A stretch of 64,000 nucleotides of DNA from Sepiola atlantica (Eukaryota > Mollusca > Cephalopoda > Sepiida > Sepiolidae). Made by a program: the position numbers and the translations under genes. The notes under the pieces are model-generated. The model had not been told where the DNA came from. It did no database searches and saw nothing but the letters and a program-made list of their open reading frames with translations. Below, piece after piece: positions 32,849 through 44,689 of the stretch (positions are counted from its first letter, which is position 1; every line of letters begins with the position of its first letter). The stretch covers positions 106,493,500 through 106,557,499 of the forward strand of contig OY744519.1 of NCBI GenBank assembly GCA_963556195.1. The letters run 5' to 3'.

Positions 32849-33644
32849 CTATTTCGTTGTTACACGGCTGATCAGTACCTAGCGTATAGCAAGCGTTTTG
32901 AGTAGAGATTCGAAACATGATCCTTAATACAAGACAAAAATATGAAAACAAAGAAAGTAAGATAACAACTTTTATACTATCAGAGACATAGTCGAGAAAG
33001 GTACAGTCTTGAATCAAAGGAGAACGATACAGGAAATATAAGTAGCTAATGCTGTGTTGTAAAGTTAATCTTAAGTACATGTAGGTCTGTTCTTCATATT
33101 GTAGACTATGTTCAAGGAGAAGGTTATATGAATATAGACTCCGAATCCGTGATTATGTTTGACTGAGTCCTTACGACAGAGTTGGAGGTATCTAGTCATG
33201 TAAAAAATTTTAGACATACGATGCTCCTGTAGGTATGGCATCTAATTAAAAGTAACGTCTCAGTGACAAAGTGCGATGTTTGGGGTAAATTAAAGTTAAA
33301 AACACAATATAACAAGTTGATTCAATCTTTTACCATATTAAAGTTATTTTGCCCGAGTAACGCCATGTTACTTTAAGTATAAAAGATATCAGATTGAAAA
33401 CTCTGAAACAGCGCCACGTTGACTGTAGAGACAGATCGATATCAACTCGATGAATATCAATAGGATTCATTTATTAGATATAATCAATATTTTTCTGATA
33501 AAGTGTTAATTCTACAACTAAGAAAGGCTAAGTTACAGCACGATTATTAAAGTCATTATTTGTATTTTACGTAAGACAACATGATGTATGTTAAATTCGA
33601 ACGATAGAGAAAAGATGTATATCTCCACTTCAATATAGTTAACC
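32848..33644. other. Unassigned AT-rich DNA
   Basis: No recognised feature. Confidence 0.4.
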
Positions 33645-34260
33645 ACGTGTATCTGTTTATATATTTATATGTACAGGATTCAATCCTTAACAACTTAACC
33701 GACCATTATAAATTATGGAACACAGATACTATGCGTAACGGGTCCAGAGGTGGACTATATTTAGTTTAATCAAGTTTTTTGAAAAGTGGTGAAAAAAAGG
33801 GTCGGAAGCCCTTCGTGCAAATTTAGATACCTCTGAATTTTCTGAAATAGTAACTATAGATATTAGACTTCAATTAATAAATATACCTCAATGTTCAGTT
33901 TCTTTGGAGTATTTTAAAAGAAATTGGGGGGTATAATATGGGCACAATATCCCATTTGAAAATCCAAATATATCCGATTTGAATTAAATTTTATTCATAG
34001 TCATTTGATACCATTAAGCAAGATTCTTGAATTTCAAATTTTTAATAAGACCTCTTAAGCTTAAGCCTTAAATTTGAGATATTTTCTAGACACAAAATCA
34101 TGTAATGGATTTTTATCAAAATTAGAATACGTATTATAGAAATATGCTTTGTGTCATTCTATCTTGATTCCTATCTTCATAAAGAAAACACAAAAGTGGT
34201 GCAAAATTGTTTTTTTCTTGGGTGGAATTAATTTTACCCGTTTTGTCAGGTATTCTTTAA
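33645..34260 (+). repeat. Dispersed repeat family D1, copy c
   Basis: Aligns with 120-690 and 9215-9700 from ATATGTACAGGATTCAA (about 33668) through TTCAGTTTCTTTGGAGTATT (about 33895) and AAAATCATGTAATGGATTTT (about 34095) to GTGGTGCAAAATTGTTTT (about 34197). This copy confirms that the family extends to the GTTCCGTTTTGG-equivalent block seen at 640. Confidence 0.65.
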
Positions 34261-34386
34261 GATATTATAAGCTCTATTGAATATGTTAAAATTTTTAACA
34301 AAAATATTCAGCTTCATTTTCGTTTTTGAAATTGAATCTTATTCTAATCAGTTTAAGCTATATTAATTTACTTTCATATGCTTACA

Positions 34387-34387
<1 letters not shown>

Positions 34388-34427
<40 letters not shown>

Positions 34428-34440
34428 GTGTGTGTGTGTA
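34388..34440. repeat. (TA)n(GT)n microsatellite
   Basis: TA tract followed by about eight GT units, ending at the TA where the next transposon begins. Confidence 0.95.
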
Positions 34441-35085
<645 letters not shown>

Positions 35086-35546
35086 AATATAAAGAGAGAT
35101 ATTGTGGTTAACGTCAAAATGATAGCAAGTACTTCTACTTCGATAGGGTTCGTACTTGCTATTTATCTAGATATATTACTAAAATATCAATATAAAATCA
35201 TAAAATAACGTCAGTAATTTAATTTAGCATGTAGATATTATCATCATTTTGTATTACTCAAATAAAAAAACAACAGTTTGACTTTTTATAATAGAGGAGG
35301 ATTTATTTCCGAATTCATCTCGGGAGGCGAGATAAGTCTGGGTGTTTTTTTTTACTTTCCATTGGCTTTCTCGCTTCTAATAACCAATTCAAATTGTTTC
35401 GTCCAAGGGTTAGAAAAGGACACGTAATTTACTCGCTTAACTTTGCGTGACGGGGTGGAAATACATAGTTTTATTGATATACAAATAAATACACCATTGA
35501 TCTGTATTATAGAGTGGAGGGTATACTGTTAGATATGTGTAGATAT

Positions 35547-35600
<54 letters not shown>

Positions 35601-35934
35601 ATTCACACCAATGAACGGATCATTATGGGTAGTTAAATATATATTTTCAGCAACACGGTGAGTGTGTGGACACATTATCTTTAAGACGTTTACATTTAGT
35701 GGGTTTGTCATTAATCGAGCATCACCTCCAAAAAATTTCAAATAAGCGAAATACCATAAGTTTTACAGAGAAAATAATTGCTCTTCATCAAATTTTAAAA
35801 TATATCATATCATGAAATTTAATCGGACTGTTGGACACGCGCATGAGTGTCAACACTGTATTTCATTAGGAATTATGGTATACGCAATTATTAACGTCGG
35901 CACATTTTACTTTTTTGTAAATGTTCTATTAAAC
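35086..35934. other. Unassigned DNA with (TA)n tract
   Basis: AT-rich sequence with a TA tract at 35551-35598. No gene recognised. Confidence 0.45.
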
Positions 35935-37660
35935 ATACACATACATATCGCAAATCTGCATCAGACGTGACCTTCACAAATAATACAAAATTAACTTCAC
36001 TACCAAAAACAGAAAACTCTCCACCTTATTAAAATTCACAAGACCAGTACACACACAGATTAGACTTACCGTTTCCAGGATCGAAAGAACCACTACAAAA
36101 TGTTCTGGTTACCCTCTCGACTACTGAAACCGCTACTCTCCACCGTCCCCGCACATATCAGCACCTCTGATCAAGTAATTCGCAAACTACATTTACTCCA
36201 ATACCAGCAACTACAGTAAAATCATTACATATTCAGCCTCGACTTCGTCCCCCTCTACACTTCAATACCTGCACACCCAGCTATAGATCTCAACACTGAC
36301 CGCATATCCCTCCCTGAGAACTCTTCGGATTAACACCTACTATTCATTATCATCAACAACACCTACTTCACTTTCCAGCAACACACATTTAAGCAAATTA
36401 CTAGCCTCCCCATAGGCTGTAGCCTTTCCGGTCACCGAGGCATCACTTACATGAACCGGCTAGAACAACGAGAATCAAGCACCTGCTACTCTTATATATT
36501 CTTCTCTAAGTATATACATGACATACTTATATTCACACATTATTTCGTGAGCAAACAATCAAAATATTTAGCAATTTTAACAACACTGACCCCACATACA
36601 ATTCACCATGGAACACCCCAACAATTCAAGATCACGTTGTCTCCTCCACTTCAACTTCAACATCACTGAAGAGGCTTTCATACATATCAACTTATATAGG
36701 AAACCTTCCTGCAAAAAACTTTTCATACACTTTAAGTCTACGTTGCCTTCTAAAGCTCAATTGAGCTATGCCCACAATTAAATTACTCGCACACAGAACA
36801 CATGCTCCTTTACTGGTGACAAAATAGCACACACTAACGACTTCCATCAAACCCCCTTAACTAATGGCTGCATCATTTCTGCTATAACACACGTGGATAA
36901 GACCAAAACACGCACTCTCCACCATACCTGCCTCTTAAAACCGCATTTCCGTTGCAATAAAATCACCACTGCCATTGGCAAAGCTATGCACAAAGATAAC
37001 CTTGACATGCAACTCACCCACACTTGCACCTCCTTGCGCCAACATCGATCGACAAGACATACTAACCATACCCCAACCCCTGCTCCCTGTCCAATTGCTC
37101 TATCCCTAACCTCGAACTATGCCACTGCACAAATTGTGTATACAACCTACAGTGTACCAAGTGCAATAAATTCTATATCGGAAGTATTACAAGATTGTTA
37201 AACCTACGCATCAAAGATTGTATAAACGCTCTATATCCTCTTTCTACAAACACACCACCTTATGCAATACTATACAACACAACATCCGCGTCTATATCCT
37301 TGCCTCTGCCAGAAACATTGGAAACTTAAGAATCACGGAATCGATCCTTATCTCCAGATTAATTCCCTCTATTAACAACGTCATGAATTCAACTCACCAT
37401 TCATTATCTACCCTTTCACTAACTGACCAAATTTCATATTCAACACCCTCTTGTATTCCAATTTCACTTTTCGCTTCCCCCTTTAATACGTTACTGCTGA
37501 ACGTCTATACTGGGCCACTTCTTACTACTACACACCTTTCTATTAAATACATTAATAAGGCAGATGTCCTAAACCTACCCACCCACACACACCATTTACC
37601 TGTGTATATTTATTACACTTAATCGTGATCCACTTCACTTTCCTAACCTGTTTCCATATG
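35935..37660 (+). pseudogene. Penelope-like element lineage 2, decayed
   Basis: In shifting plus-strand frames: reverse-transcriptase block A FSLDFVPLYTSIP (about 36232), then NNTYFTFQQHTFKQITSLPI followed by GCSLSG (about 36360-36430), then MNRLEQRESS and FFSKYIHDILIFT (36451-36530), in which the expected YVDD catalytic box reads YIHD. A lysine-rich connector follows, and then a zinc-finger-like NCVYNLQCTKCNKFYIGSIT (about 37130-37190), the VY...YIG core of a GIY-YIG endonuclease. This reverse transcriptase followed by GIY-YIG order defines endonuclease-bearing PLEs. Multiple stops and frameshifts. Confidence 0.8.
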
Positions 37661-38740
37661 AGACTATATTCATTTTAATATCTACACTCCGTATTTCCTC
37701 TTACACATGAGTATTAACCAACCCCTAACAGTAAAGATACTCCTATCTTATTATTTTAATTCACCCCTGTTGTTCCATCACAATAATTGCCCCCATTCCT
37801 TGTATTAATAAATTAATCAATTAACTCCCTCACATCTAAATACATATTGAAAAATATTTTTAAATATATATTTTATAGTAAATAAAATATTAAAATTCAA
37901 ATAAATTTGCCTTTTAATTGTGTGCTCTATGAGGTGCAATAAGGTATGGACTTTTGTCGCCTTAATCTATAGAATTAATTTCAAGCGGATATCCCCTAAA
38001 CAACAGCATCCTTTTTAAAGTCTGATATGATATAAAATTTATGAATTTTAAATTGAAAAGTAAAATCTGATTTCCTAAGATTTAATTAAGTTTCACTCAC
38101 AGTTATTTCCCCTGCACCCTCATAGTCTTACGGTTGACATCTTAAATTTTAATTAGCTTCATTCGCTTTGTTACAATTAGATATAGGCTATAAATGTATT
38201 TTAGTTAGCAACAGAGTTCATTTATTCTATAATTAAATTTAAGAAAACCTACAAACAATATTCTTACTTAAATACACGATGATCAAAAGAAGAATTGATG
38301 AAAATATAATTAAATAAGATTTTATAAATAAAAAATAAACAAATAAAATAAATGAATAAAATTATATTATTACAAACAAACAGCTAATTACTGACCATAT
38401 GATACATAGTCAATTAATTTAATATTACACACTTATTTTGAACACCATATCAATGTGAATGATAGAATTTTAAATTTGTTTGCTGCGATGTTCCTACTGT
38501 TTTCATTTTTACTTTCTAGAATCTAGCTTGCTGAATTCTACACAACCAGACTTTTATTTTGTGTCCATTTTTGAAAAAGGGGGGGGGGGCGTCTCCCGAA
38601 ATATCAAATGATATACACATACTTGCTGTTTATGATGTAAGATTGAAAATAAAAATAAATAGATAGTTGTAAGACCTTTCCAGCTTCTCAACAATCCGGA
38701 TCTCTGCATTTCCTTCAGCCTTCTTAATACCTTTATTACA
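37661..38740. other. Unassigned AT-rich DNA
   Basis: A/T-rich DNA with a ten-base G-run near 38580. No gene recognised. Confidence 0.4.
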
Positions 38741-38872
<132 letters not shown>

Positions 38873-38884
38873 CAGACTTGGGGA

Positions 38885-38981
38885 TGTGTATATGTTAACA
38901 TCTTACTATGTGCCTTACTTATTCCTAAACTAATTAACCGATTATTATGAATTCATGAATTTGTATACACAGCTTCGAGTC

Positions 38982-39045
<64 letters not shown>
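38885..39045. repeat. D1 start fragment plus (TA)n tract
   Basis: 38890-38982 matches the first part of family D1 (CTAAACTAATTAACCGATTA then ACACAGCTTCGAGTCGTG, compare 158-205) and is cut by a TA tract at 38983-39044. Confidence 0.55.
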
Positions 39046-39048
<3 letters not shown>

Positions 39049-39054
39049 CTAACA

Positions 39055-39465
39055 ATATGAAAAAGGAAAAAGAAAAATCTTGCTCCGAGAATAATGTATT
39101 CATCTAAAGTCTAAGCCTAAAAAATACTATATGATTTTATTTATTTTTAAATTGCATCAAATTTTCTTCCAAATGTGAATATAAAATATTCATATACATT
39201 TATGCTTCAAAGATTTGATCAATGTCCTTATTCAAAAAACACAAAGCAGAGTAGCTCATCGACCAAACCTTACTCCACTCTAGCAACTTCACATATTTTT
39301 CTGACTCTACGGTGGATAATTCCCTACTGGGGTAAATACCAACAAAATGTAAAAGAAAAAAAATGTATTGCTTTGAGAATGATGTATTAATCGAAATTCT
39401 TAGCCTAAAAAATTAAGTAAATGAATCGATTCATTTAAAAATTGCATCATATTTTTTTTTCAAAA

Positions 39466-39475
<10 letters not shown>
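39055..39475. repeat. Direct repeat pair of about 130 bp
   Basis: 39060-39190 and 39345-39475 share GAGAAT-ATGTATT-ATC, AGCCTAAAAAAT and ATTGCATCA-ATTTT blocks in the same order, with perhaps three quarters identity. Confidence 0.6.
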
Positions 39476-39538
<63 letters not shown>

Positions 39539-39629
39539 GAGATAAATTAAATTGAAAATTCTAAGTATGTCACGTTGCTAGATTCTCCATCTTTAAGAAA
39601 TTCGAACAATGTCAGAATCTCATTAGCTG

Positions 39630-39703
<74 letters not shown>
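39470..39703. repeat. Two (TA)n tracts, the second with (GT)n
   Basis: TA at 39470-39537 with one AAATA interruption, and TA at 39637-39690 followed by seven GT units. Confidence 0.95.
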
Positions 39704-39704
<1 letters not shown>

Positions 39705-39746
39705 TTATATCCTATGTCTATACCTACATATCTATCTTATAATGTT

Positions 39747-39794
39747 CATATTCGATCAGTTACTATATAACATATTCGATCAGTTACTATATAA
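39747..39794. repeat. Perfect 24-bp tandem duplication
   Basis: The unit CATATTCGATCAGTTACTAT plus ATAA occurs twice in a row without mismatch, so the duplication is recent. Confidence 0.95.
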
Positions 39795-41216
39795 CATCAA
39801 GTATAGGTCATATGTCGACTTTTATCTAAATGAATGATCCGGGTTATCTACCACAATAAGAGGTAGGCCTGGTCGAACCAGACGCTCGACTAGTATTCCT
39901 TTTGTCTGGTGGGGTGGGGTAATTTGTAGTTTCATACTTTCATCCGAAATGTTTTAAAGCGGCGTTTTCTGATAAGTTCAGTATCACAAATCGACGCACC
40001 TGTTTTAAATCAGTCAGAAATTTGATAAGACCACCTGCCGAATCGAAGCAACAGTTTGTCACGAACAACGTCTCGACTGATTCGCGTAAAAAAAAAGTCG
40101 GAATTAGCAAAAACCGCCCATGGCACAACAAACTAAGATTTACTTTGGTGGGGGTAATGAAGTGGGTACATACGTGAATTGACCATATTGGTCACTCATG
40201 AGTGTTTGTAGCCTTCGCGTTGCCCCTCTTGTGAGTATCTGACTCCAGACAGAATCGGGGGAGCCACTACACACAACAGAAGTGAGCAGCTTAAAAAATC
40301 TTACCATGTTTCTTCATGCTAATTAACTTTCAACAAAAAATCAAGTTGTCACTTTTTTAGCAAAATATTCATTAGCAGAAATGTTATTTTCACCATTTAT
40401 ACTTTTATACTAACTTGCTAAATCTAAATGAATAGATGCGAAACTTTTTCTGCAATTATCATACCCATATTCTCATCAAAACGGCTCACTCTTGTTTAAT
40501 CAATAATACAACCTAGTATTTTAGATACTGTATATATATATTAAAGAGCAAAGACCTAAACACATATATTTGTATTCCAAATTTACATAACTATTTTAAA
40601 CAGTTTTAAATGAATTAATGTTTGTGATATTCATTTGAAATGTTATTGCCCTATTTTCTACATATATGCAATAGTTTTGTCGATATTAACAATAATTAAT
40701 TCAAGTGATTTAATAAAATATGGATAAATTACTAATGTTTTATTTCTTTACTTTCTTAAAATATTATTTTCCTTAATTTTCAAGGTAGGTAATTTGAATG
40801 AACGCTATCAGGTTTTAAAATTACAACAACAGCTTCATATTAAAGATATATAATGTAAGTTATACACTTAAAAATACTTAGATTAATAGCCGCCGGTTGG
40901 AGGGTCGTTTTTGCTTGCCCCTCATAAATTTCAGTCAGTCTGGTAGGCGTTGTGTGTATACAGTTTCTTTGAACATTAGTGGAATCCAACTCCGATTTTC
41001 TCTTGACTTGAGATTAATAAAAAAACTGTGTTGCTATGTTATGCGCCGTTCAGTTAACTGAAGGAGGAAAATGGTAGAATGTCCGCACACTACAACCGCA
41101 AGTCTCGTTTTGTCGTTTTTACTGGTTCCGACTCGATCAGTGATGTAATTCTGACAATTATTTTAAACACTTTCCTCGAATCAGCATACCTCAAAATACA
41201 AACAATATTATGTTTA
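39795..41216. other. Unassigned DNA
   Basis: No recognised gene. The 63-residue minus frame at 39940-40131 has no known motif. 40280-40860 is very AT-rich. Confidence 0.4.
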
Positions 41217-41218
41217 TA

Positions 41219-41602
41219 CAGGGTGGGCAAAAATAAGTGTCCTATTTTTAAAAATTCATAACTTTTTTATTTATTGATTTAAAAAATTTTTTTTTTTAGA
41301 ATAAGTAAAGGACCTCTTCCGAAGCAAGCATGAGCCGTATTAGCCCTAAGGAACGTACCCTCATTTAGAAAACATTATTTTTGCTTAAAAAACTCAAAAC
41401 AGTGTAAAAAACAATACTTTAGTTTTTGTAAGTTTTAAGAAGTGTTTTTCGGCTAAAATTTGTTTTGTTTATTTCAAAAAATCTCGGAAGGGTCAGTCTA
41501 CACACACATACAGTTTGGTGAGTTTAACTTTTATTTTGTGGAAGTTATTCAAATTCAAGTTATTCAAATTTAAAGATAGGACCCTTATTTTGGCCCACCC
41601 TG
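41219..41602. mobile_element. MITE with TA target duplication (Tc1/mariner-type)
   Basis: Starts CAGGGTGGGCAAAAATAAG and ends with CTTATTTTGGCCCACCCTG, the reverse complement with one mismatch. TA dinucleotides lie on both sides (41217-41218 and 41603-41604). Length 384 bases, A/T-rich interior and no transposase frame. Short inverted ends plus TA duplication fit a non-autonomous Tc1/mariner-superfamily element. Confidence 0.85.
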
Positions 41603-41604
41603 TA

Positions 41605-42604
41605 CTTTACCATCTCGCTTCAACTATGCAATTATCAAAACAATTACAGTCGTATTCGAAAACGCGATGTCTGCCCACACCCTTGATTCATATCTCGTTT
41701 CCATCTAGGTTATAATTCTTATTTTAAGTCGTTTAAGTATCAGATAAGGTAGGGATAATTTTGCAGAATTCTCATCCGGGAACAAGTGTTGAACCTGATA
41801 CCCTGTTTGGAACGCGTAGGTGGTAAATGTAAATCTGATGTACGTCTATAAAACATGAATCTTCCATGAACTCTTTTGCCGATTACGTTTTCTTTCATCC
41901 TTCGTTTCATTTTATGCCTGAAATCATTGTTTCCAATGATTACGATAAAAGATACTTTCATTAATATTTTACCATGTAGAGTTAAGTAAACCTGAAGAAG
42001 CAATCACAATTATATCGGAGAGGACGGACGCTGATGAAGAACACCATAGATATCGAATCAGCCAAGGAAATAAACGTTAGCGAACCAAAGGCCAATGTTC
42101 GCTTACGTGTCTTCAATCTAAATTTCCAATCCAAAAATGGAGATTTTGTTTGGCAGTTTGATTTGATAATATCATTCTATATTTTTACTCGACTTACTCG
42201 CAAAAATGGCGGATCGATATTCATCCTCTGCCTCTGAATACGATTCCAAAGTGCTTGGAAATTTTAAGTATACGACTCTATCGATACACGGCACTTATTT
42301 ACTTCTAATAAAATTATGTCTTATTTTAAATGTTGTTTTAGTTTGTTTTTCTAGCTTAAAACATGCACGTGATAGGGCTTTCGTCCTATCATATTGTATT
42401 TCATGTATTATAAAGAAAGGATTATGTTTTAAAATATGTGAATAATCTGAATAATAGTGAATCATTAACCGTGTAGATATGTATAACTGAATATCTAATT
42501 TGCTTGAAAAACATACGAACTTGTATAAATACAAATATAAAAGAGAATATGCACTAAGATATATATACACATACACAAATCTCTGTTTCTATAAACCTCT
42601 ATTT
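41605..42604. other. Unassigned DNA
   Basis: No recognised feature. The 93-residue minus frame at 42295-42576 has no motif. Confidence 0.4.
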
Positions 42605-42618
42605 ACACTTATCTCTCC

Positions 42619-42698
<80 letters not shown>
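42605..42698. repeat. (CT)n(TA)n microsatellite
   Basis: CT with CTAT variants, then TA from about 42665. Confidence 0.95.
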
Positions 42699-42701
<3 letters not shown>

Positions 42702-42809
42702 TTTCTTTCTGTCTTCCTCTTGTACCCTAAAAGCAATATTACGTGGCCACCCCTTATCAGGAGATATAAACACTGCATAGAATCTTAAATAGGTATATTT
42801 CCTTTCCGT

Positions 42810-42965
42810 TTCATCAGTTTGTCTCAGTGGCTGAGAGGAGAAAGTTGTTGGATGGAAGTCAAAGGTGATTTTATTTCAGCGTTCAAGTCTAGCGACCGGT
42901 TGTATAGCCTTATCTAGCAACACGAATGAGTCTTATTAAGACGAAACATATATGTATGTGGATAA
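42810..42965 (+). mobile_element. tRNA-derived SINE-like element, copy B
   Basis: The head has GTCTCAGTGGCTGAGAGG (A-box-like) and GCGTTCAAGTCTAGCG (diverged B-box-like). The tail has GAATGAGTCTTATTAAGACG then AAACATATATG, aligning with copy A at 32294-32330. An AT-rich end leads into a TA tract. It is more diverged in the promoter boxes than copy A. Confidence 0.6.
42918..42961 (+). ncRNA. Hammerhead-ribozyme-like fold, copy B
   Basis: Stem II is GTCTT-ATT-AAGAC (42930-42942, 5 perfect pairs). GAAA (42943-42946) matches consensus. Stem III is CA-TATA-TG (42947-42954), with two base pairs changed relative to copy A but pairing kept at each. The U/H cleavage-site equivalent is T42955-A42956. 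Stem I is weaker (ACA with TGT plus one more pair). The first core strand reads CGAATGA instead of CUGANGA, so this copy is probably dead. Confidence 0.5.
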
Positions 42966-42992
42966 ATTAAATATGTATGATAAAAATATTTC

Positions 42993-42999
<7 letters not shown>

Positions 43000-43079
<80 letters not shown>

Positions 43080-43100
43080 GAGACAGATAGAGAGAGAGAA
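43000..43100. repeat. (TA)n(GA)n(GACA)n compound microsatellite
   Basis: TA, then GA, then GACA units, then GA-rich sequence. Confidence 0.93.
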
Positions 43101-43269
43101 AGAAGAGAGATCCAGGGTGTTACTAAATTTAGTTTGCATTTAATTGAAACGCCTTCAATGGAGATGTTTACTATTAATACAAATAAATAAAAGCAGTAAT
43201 AAACTAGAATTATTAGCTACGATAGAGGAGCATAATTCGTAATAGGAAGTTTGCACTGCTTGAAATGAA

Positions 43270-43640
43270 GAAACGAAAACTACAGAACAAGAGACATGTA
43301 CAATCAGGGGTTCTAGTGAACACGAGAAATATAACTTTTTCTCCCTTGAGCGCGCACGATTACGCGATGATCTCATTTTTGGCCTACAATTACCCCAATG
43401 GTTATTACGATATACCTCAAGACCTATTATTCACACAGAAAGAAGTCTGCGCAGACACCACACAAAACTATTTCAATGCCGATTTCGATTGAACCGAGGG
43501 AGGGCCGCCTTCTCAATCAGGATCCCTGGACCTTGGAATAGTCTCCCAAGAGAGGTAATAAATACGCCAACAACGCATGAATTCAAGGAGAATTTGAACA
43601 AATGCTGGGCTACTGTATCCTCTTATGTGTAGATTTCTAC
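43270..43640 (+). pseudogene. CR1-like LINE C-terminal remnant
   Basis: The first frame reads MISFLAYNYPNGYYDIPQDL then LFTQKEV (about 43365-43445). The next reads TKLFQCRFRLNRGRAAFSIR (about 43460-43520) and then PGPWNSLPREVINTPTTHEF (about 43525-43585) followed by KENLNKCW. The order M-I-x-x-Y...LF, basic block, F-S-x-R-x-x-x-x-WNSLP-x-x-V, F-K-x-x-L-x-x-W is the end of CR1-type LINE reverse transcriptases. One frameshift near 43450. Confidence 0.75.
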
Positions 43641-43782
43641 CATCCTTTCCCTACATGGCAACTGAAACATGTTCGTCTTATTCTGTTGCCAAATAATTTA
43701 ATTGAATTGAATATAAATACTTGGGCATTCTGGAGTTAGACAATATTAAATCAAAAGCGATGAAATAAACAATTATCCTAGT

Positions 43783-43859
43783 GTTGTATACCGTCCCTGA
43801 ATGGGACGTTGCAGTTCTTGATTTTGTATATCCGTCCCTGAACGGGCCATTGCAGTTCT
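43783..43859. repeat. Tandem duplication, period about 41 bp
   Basis: Two imperfect copies containing CCGTCCCTGAA and TTGCAGTTCT. In the first copy CGTCCC and GGGACG could form a small hairpin. Confidence 0.75.
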
Positions 43860-44689
43860 CACTTTAAACAACTGGTCATTTTTAACGCCAACAATGTATA
43901 TGTCGCATACCTTTAATTTCTCGTACCTTTACTTCTTTGTCGCGGAGAGGCGCCGTCTCGATGTCGTCTAGTAGTTGGATTCTTCCTTCGTTTTCTATAC
44001 TGCCGCGAACATCGCCGTTCGCTGTGTCTGCAACAAAACTTTCATGACCGACTCACGAGACAAACAATCTTTTAAACTTTCAATTCTGTTTTATTTCAGG
44101 CGTCAGATTTCTGTCGCCTGGAGATGCCTCACCAAGGTTAAGAGAGAGATACCAAATTACTGCTTTATCGTAGTTAATCCTATTTAAGTCCTTAGCCATT
44201 TGAATAGGGGGTAAGAAGAGATCTCACACCTGTATTCTCTTAGGGAATTTAATTCCCCTAAGCATGTTGAAGACTACATAGTGAAACACGTCTGTTCGGC
44301 TCGCCTTCAAAACCCAGGCTAGCAAAACACAGCTTCCCACACAAAAGCCCATGACGCCACAGAGTCCCCATTCGCAAGTGAACATTGCCCCTTAATCTGA
44401 TGTCTCGTCAAGGTGGTCGCCCTTTCAACGTATGTGAGCTCCGTCTGTGAGAACAGCCCTATTTTGCACTCGACTGTACGAGTCCACCCGCACTAAATCG
44501 CGCAAGCCAAACCAACCGATTTCAAACACATACGCCCACCTCAAGATGCGTCCGTTCTCACAGGGCCATTATCCAATACTAAAAGTACAAGAAATGTAAT
44601 TGAAATTAATATATATGGTATAAAGCTAAGAAAAAGAATAAATCATAGACAGTATCCCTGGTAAGATACTCTTAACCCTTCATAAATTG
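43860..44689. other. Unassigned DNA
   Basis: GC-richer than average. It includes short palindromes (GGGAATTTAATTCCCC near 44250) and an inverted pair CTGTGAGAAC / GTTCTCACAG near 44447 and 44551. No gene or known repeat recognised. Confidence 0.4.

Noticed and set aside
44240..44270. Palindrome GGGAATTTAATTCCCC as an operator or terminator
   Set aside because: This is an isolated short palindrome in eukaryotic non-coding DNA with no gene nearby.
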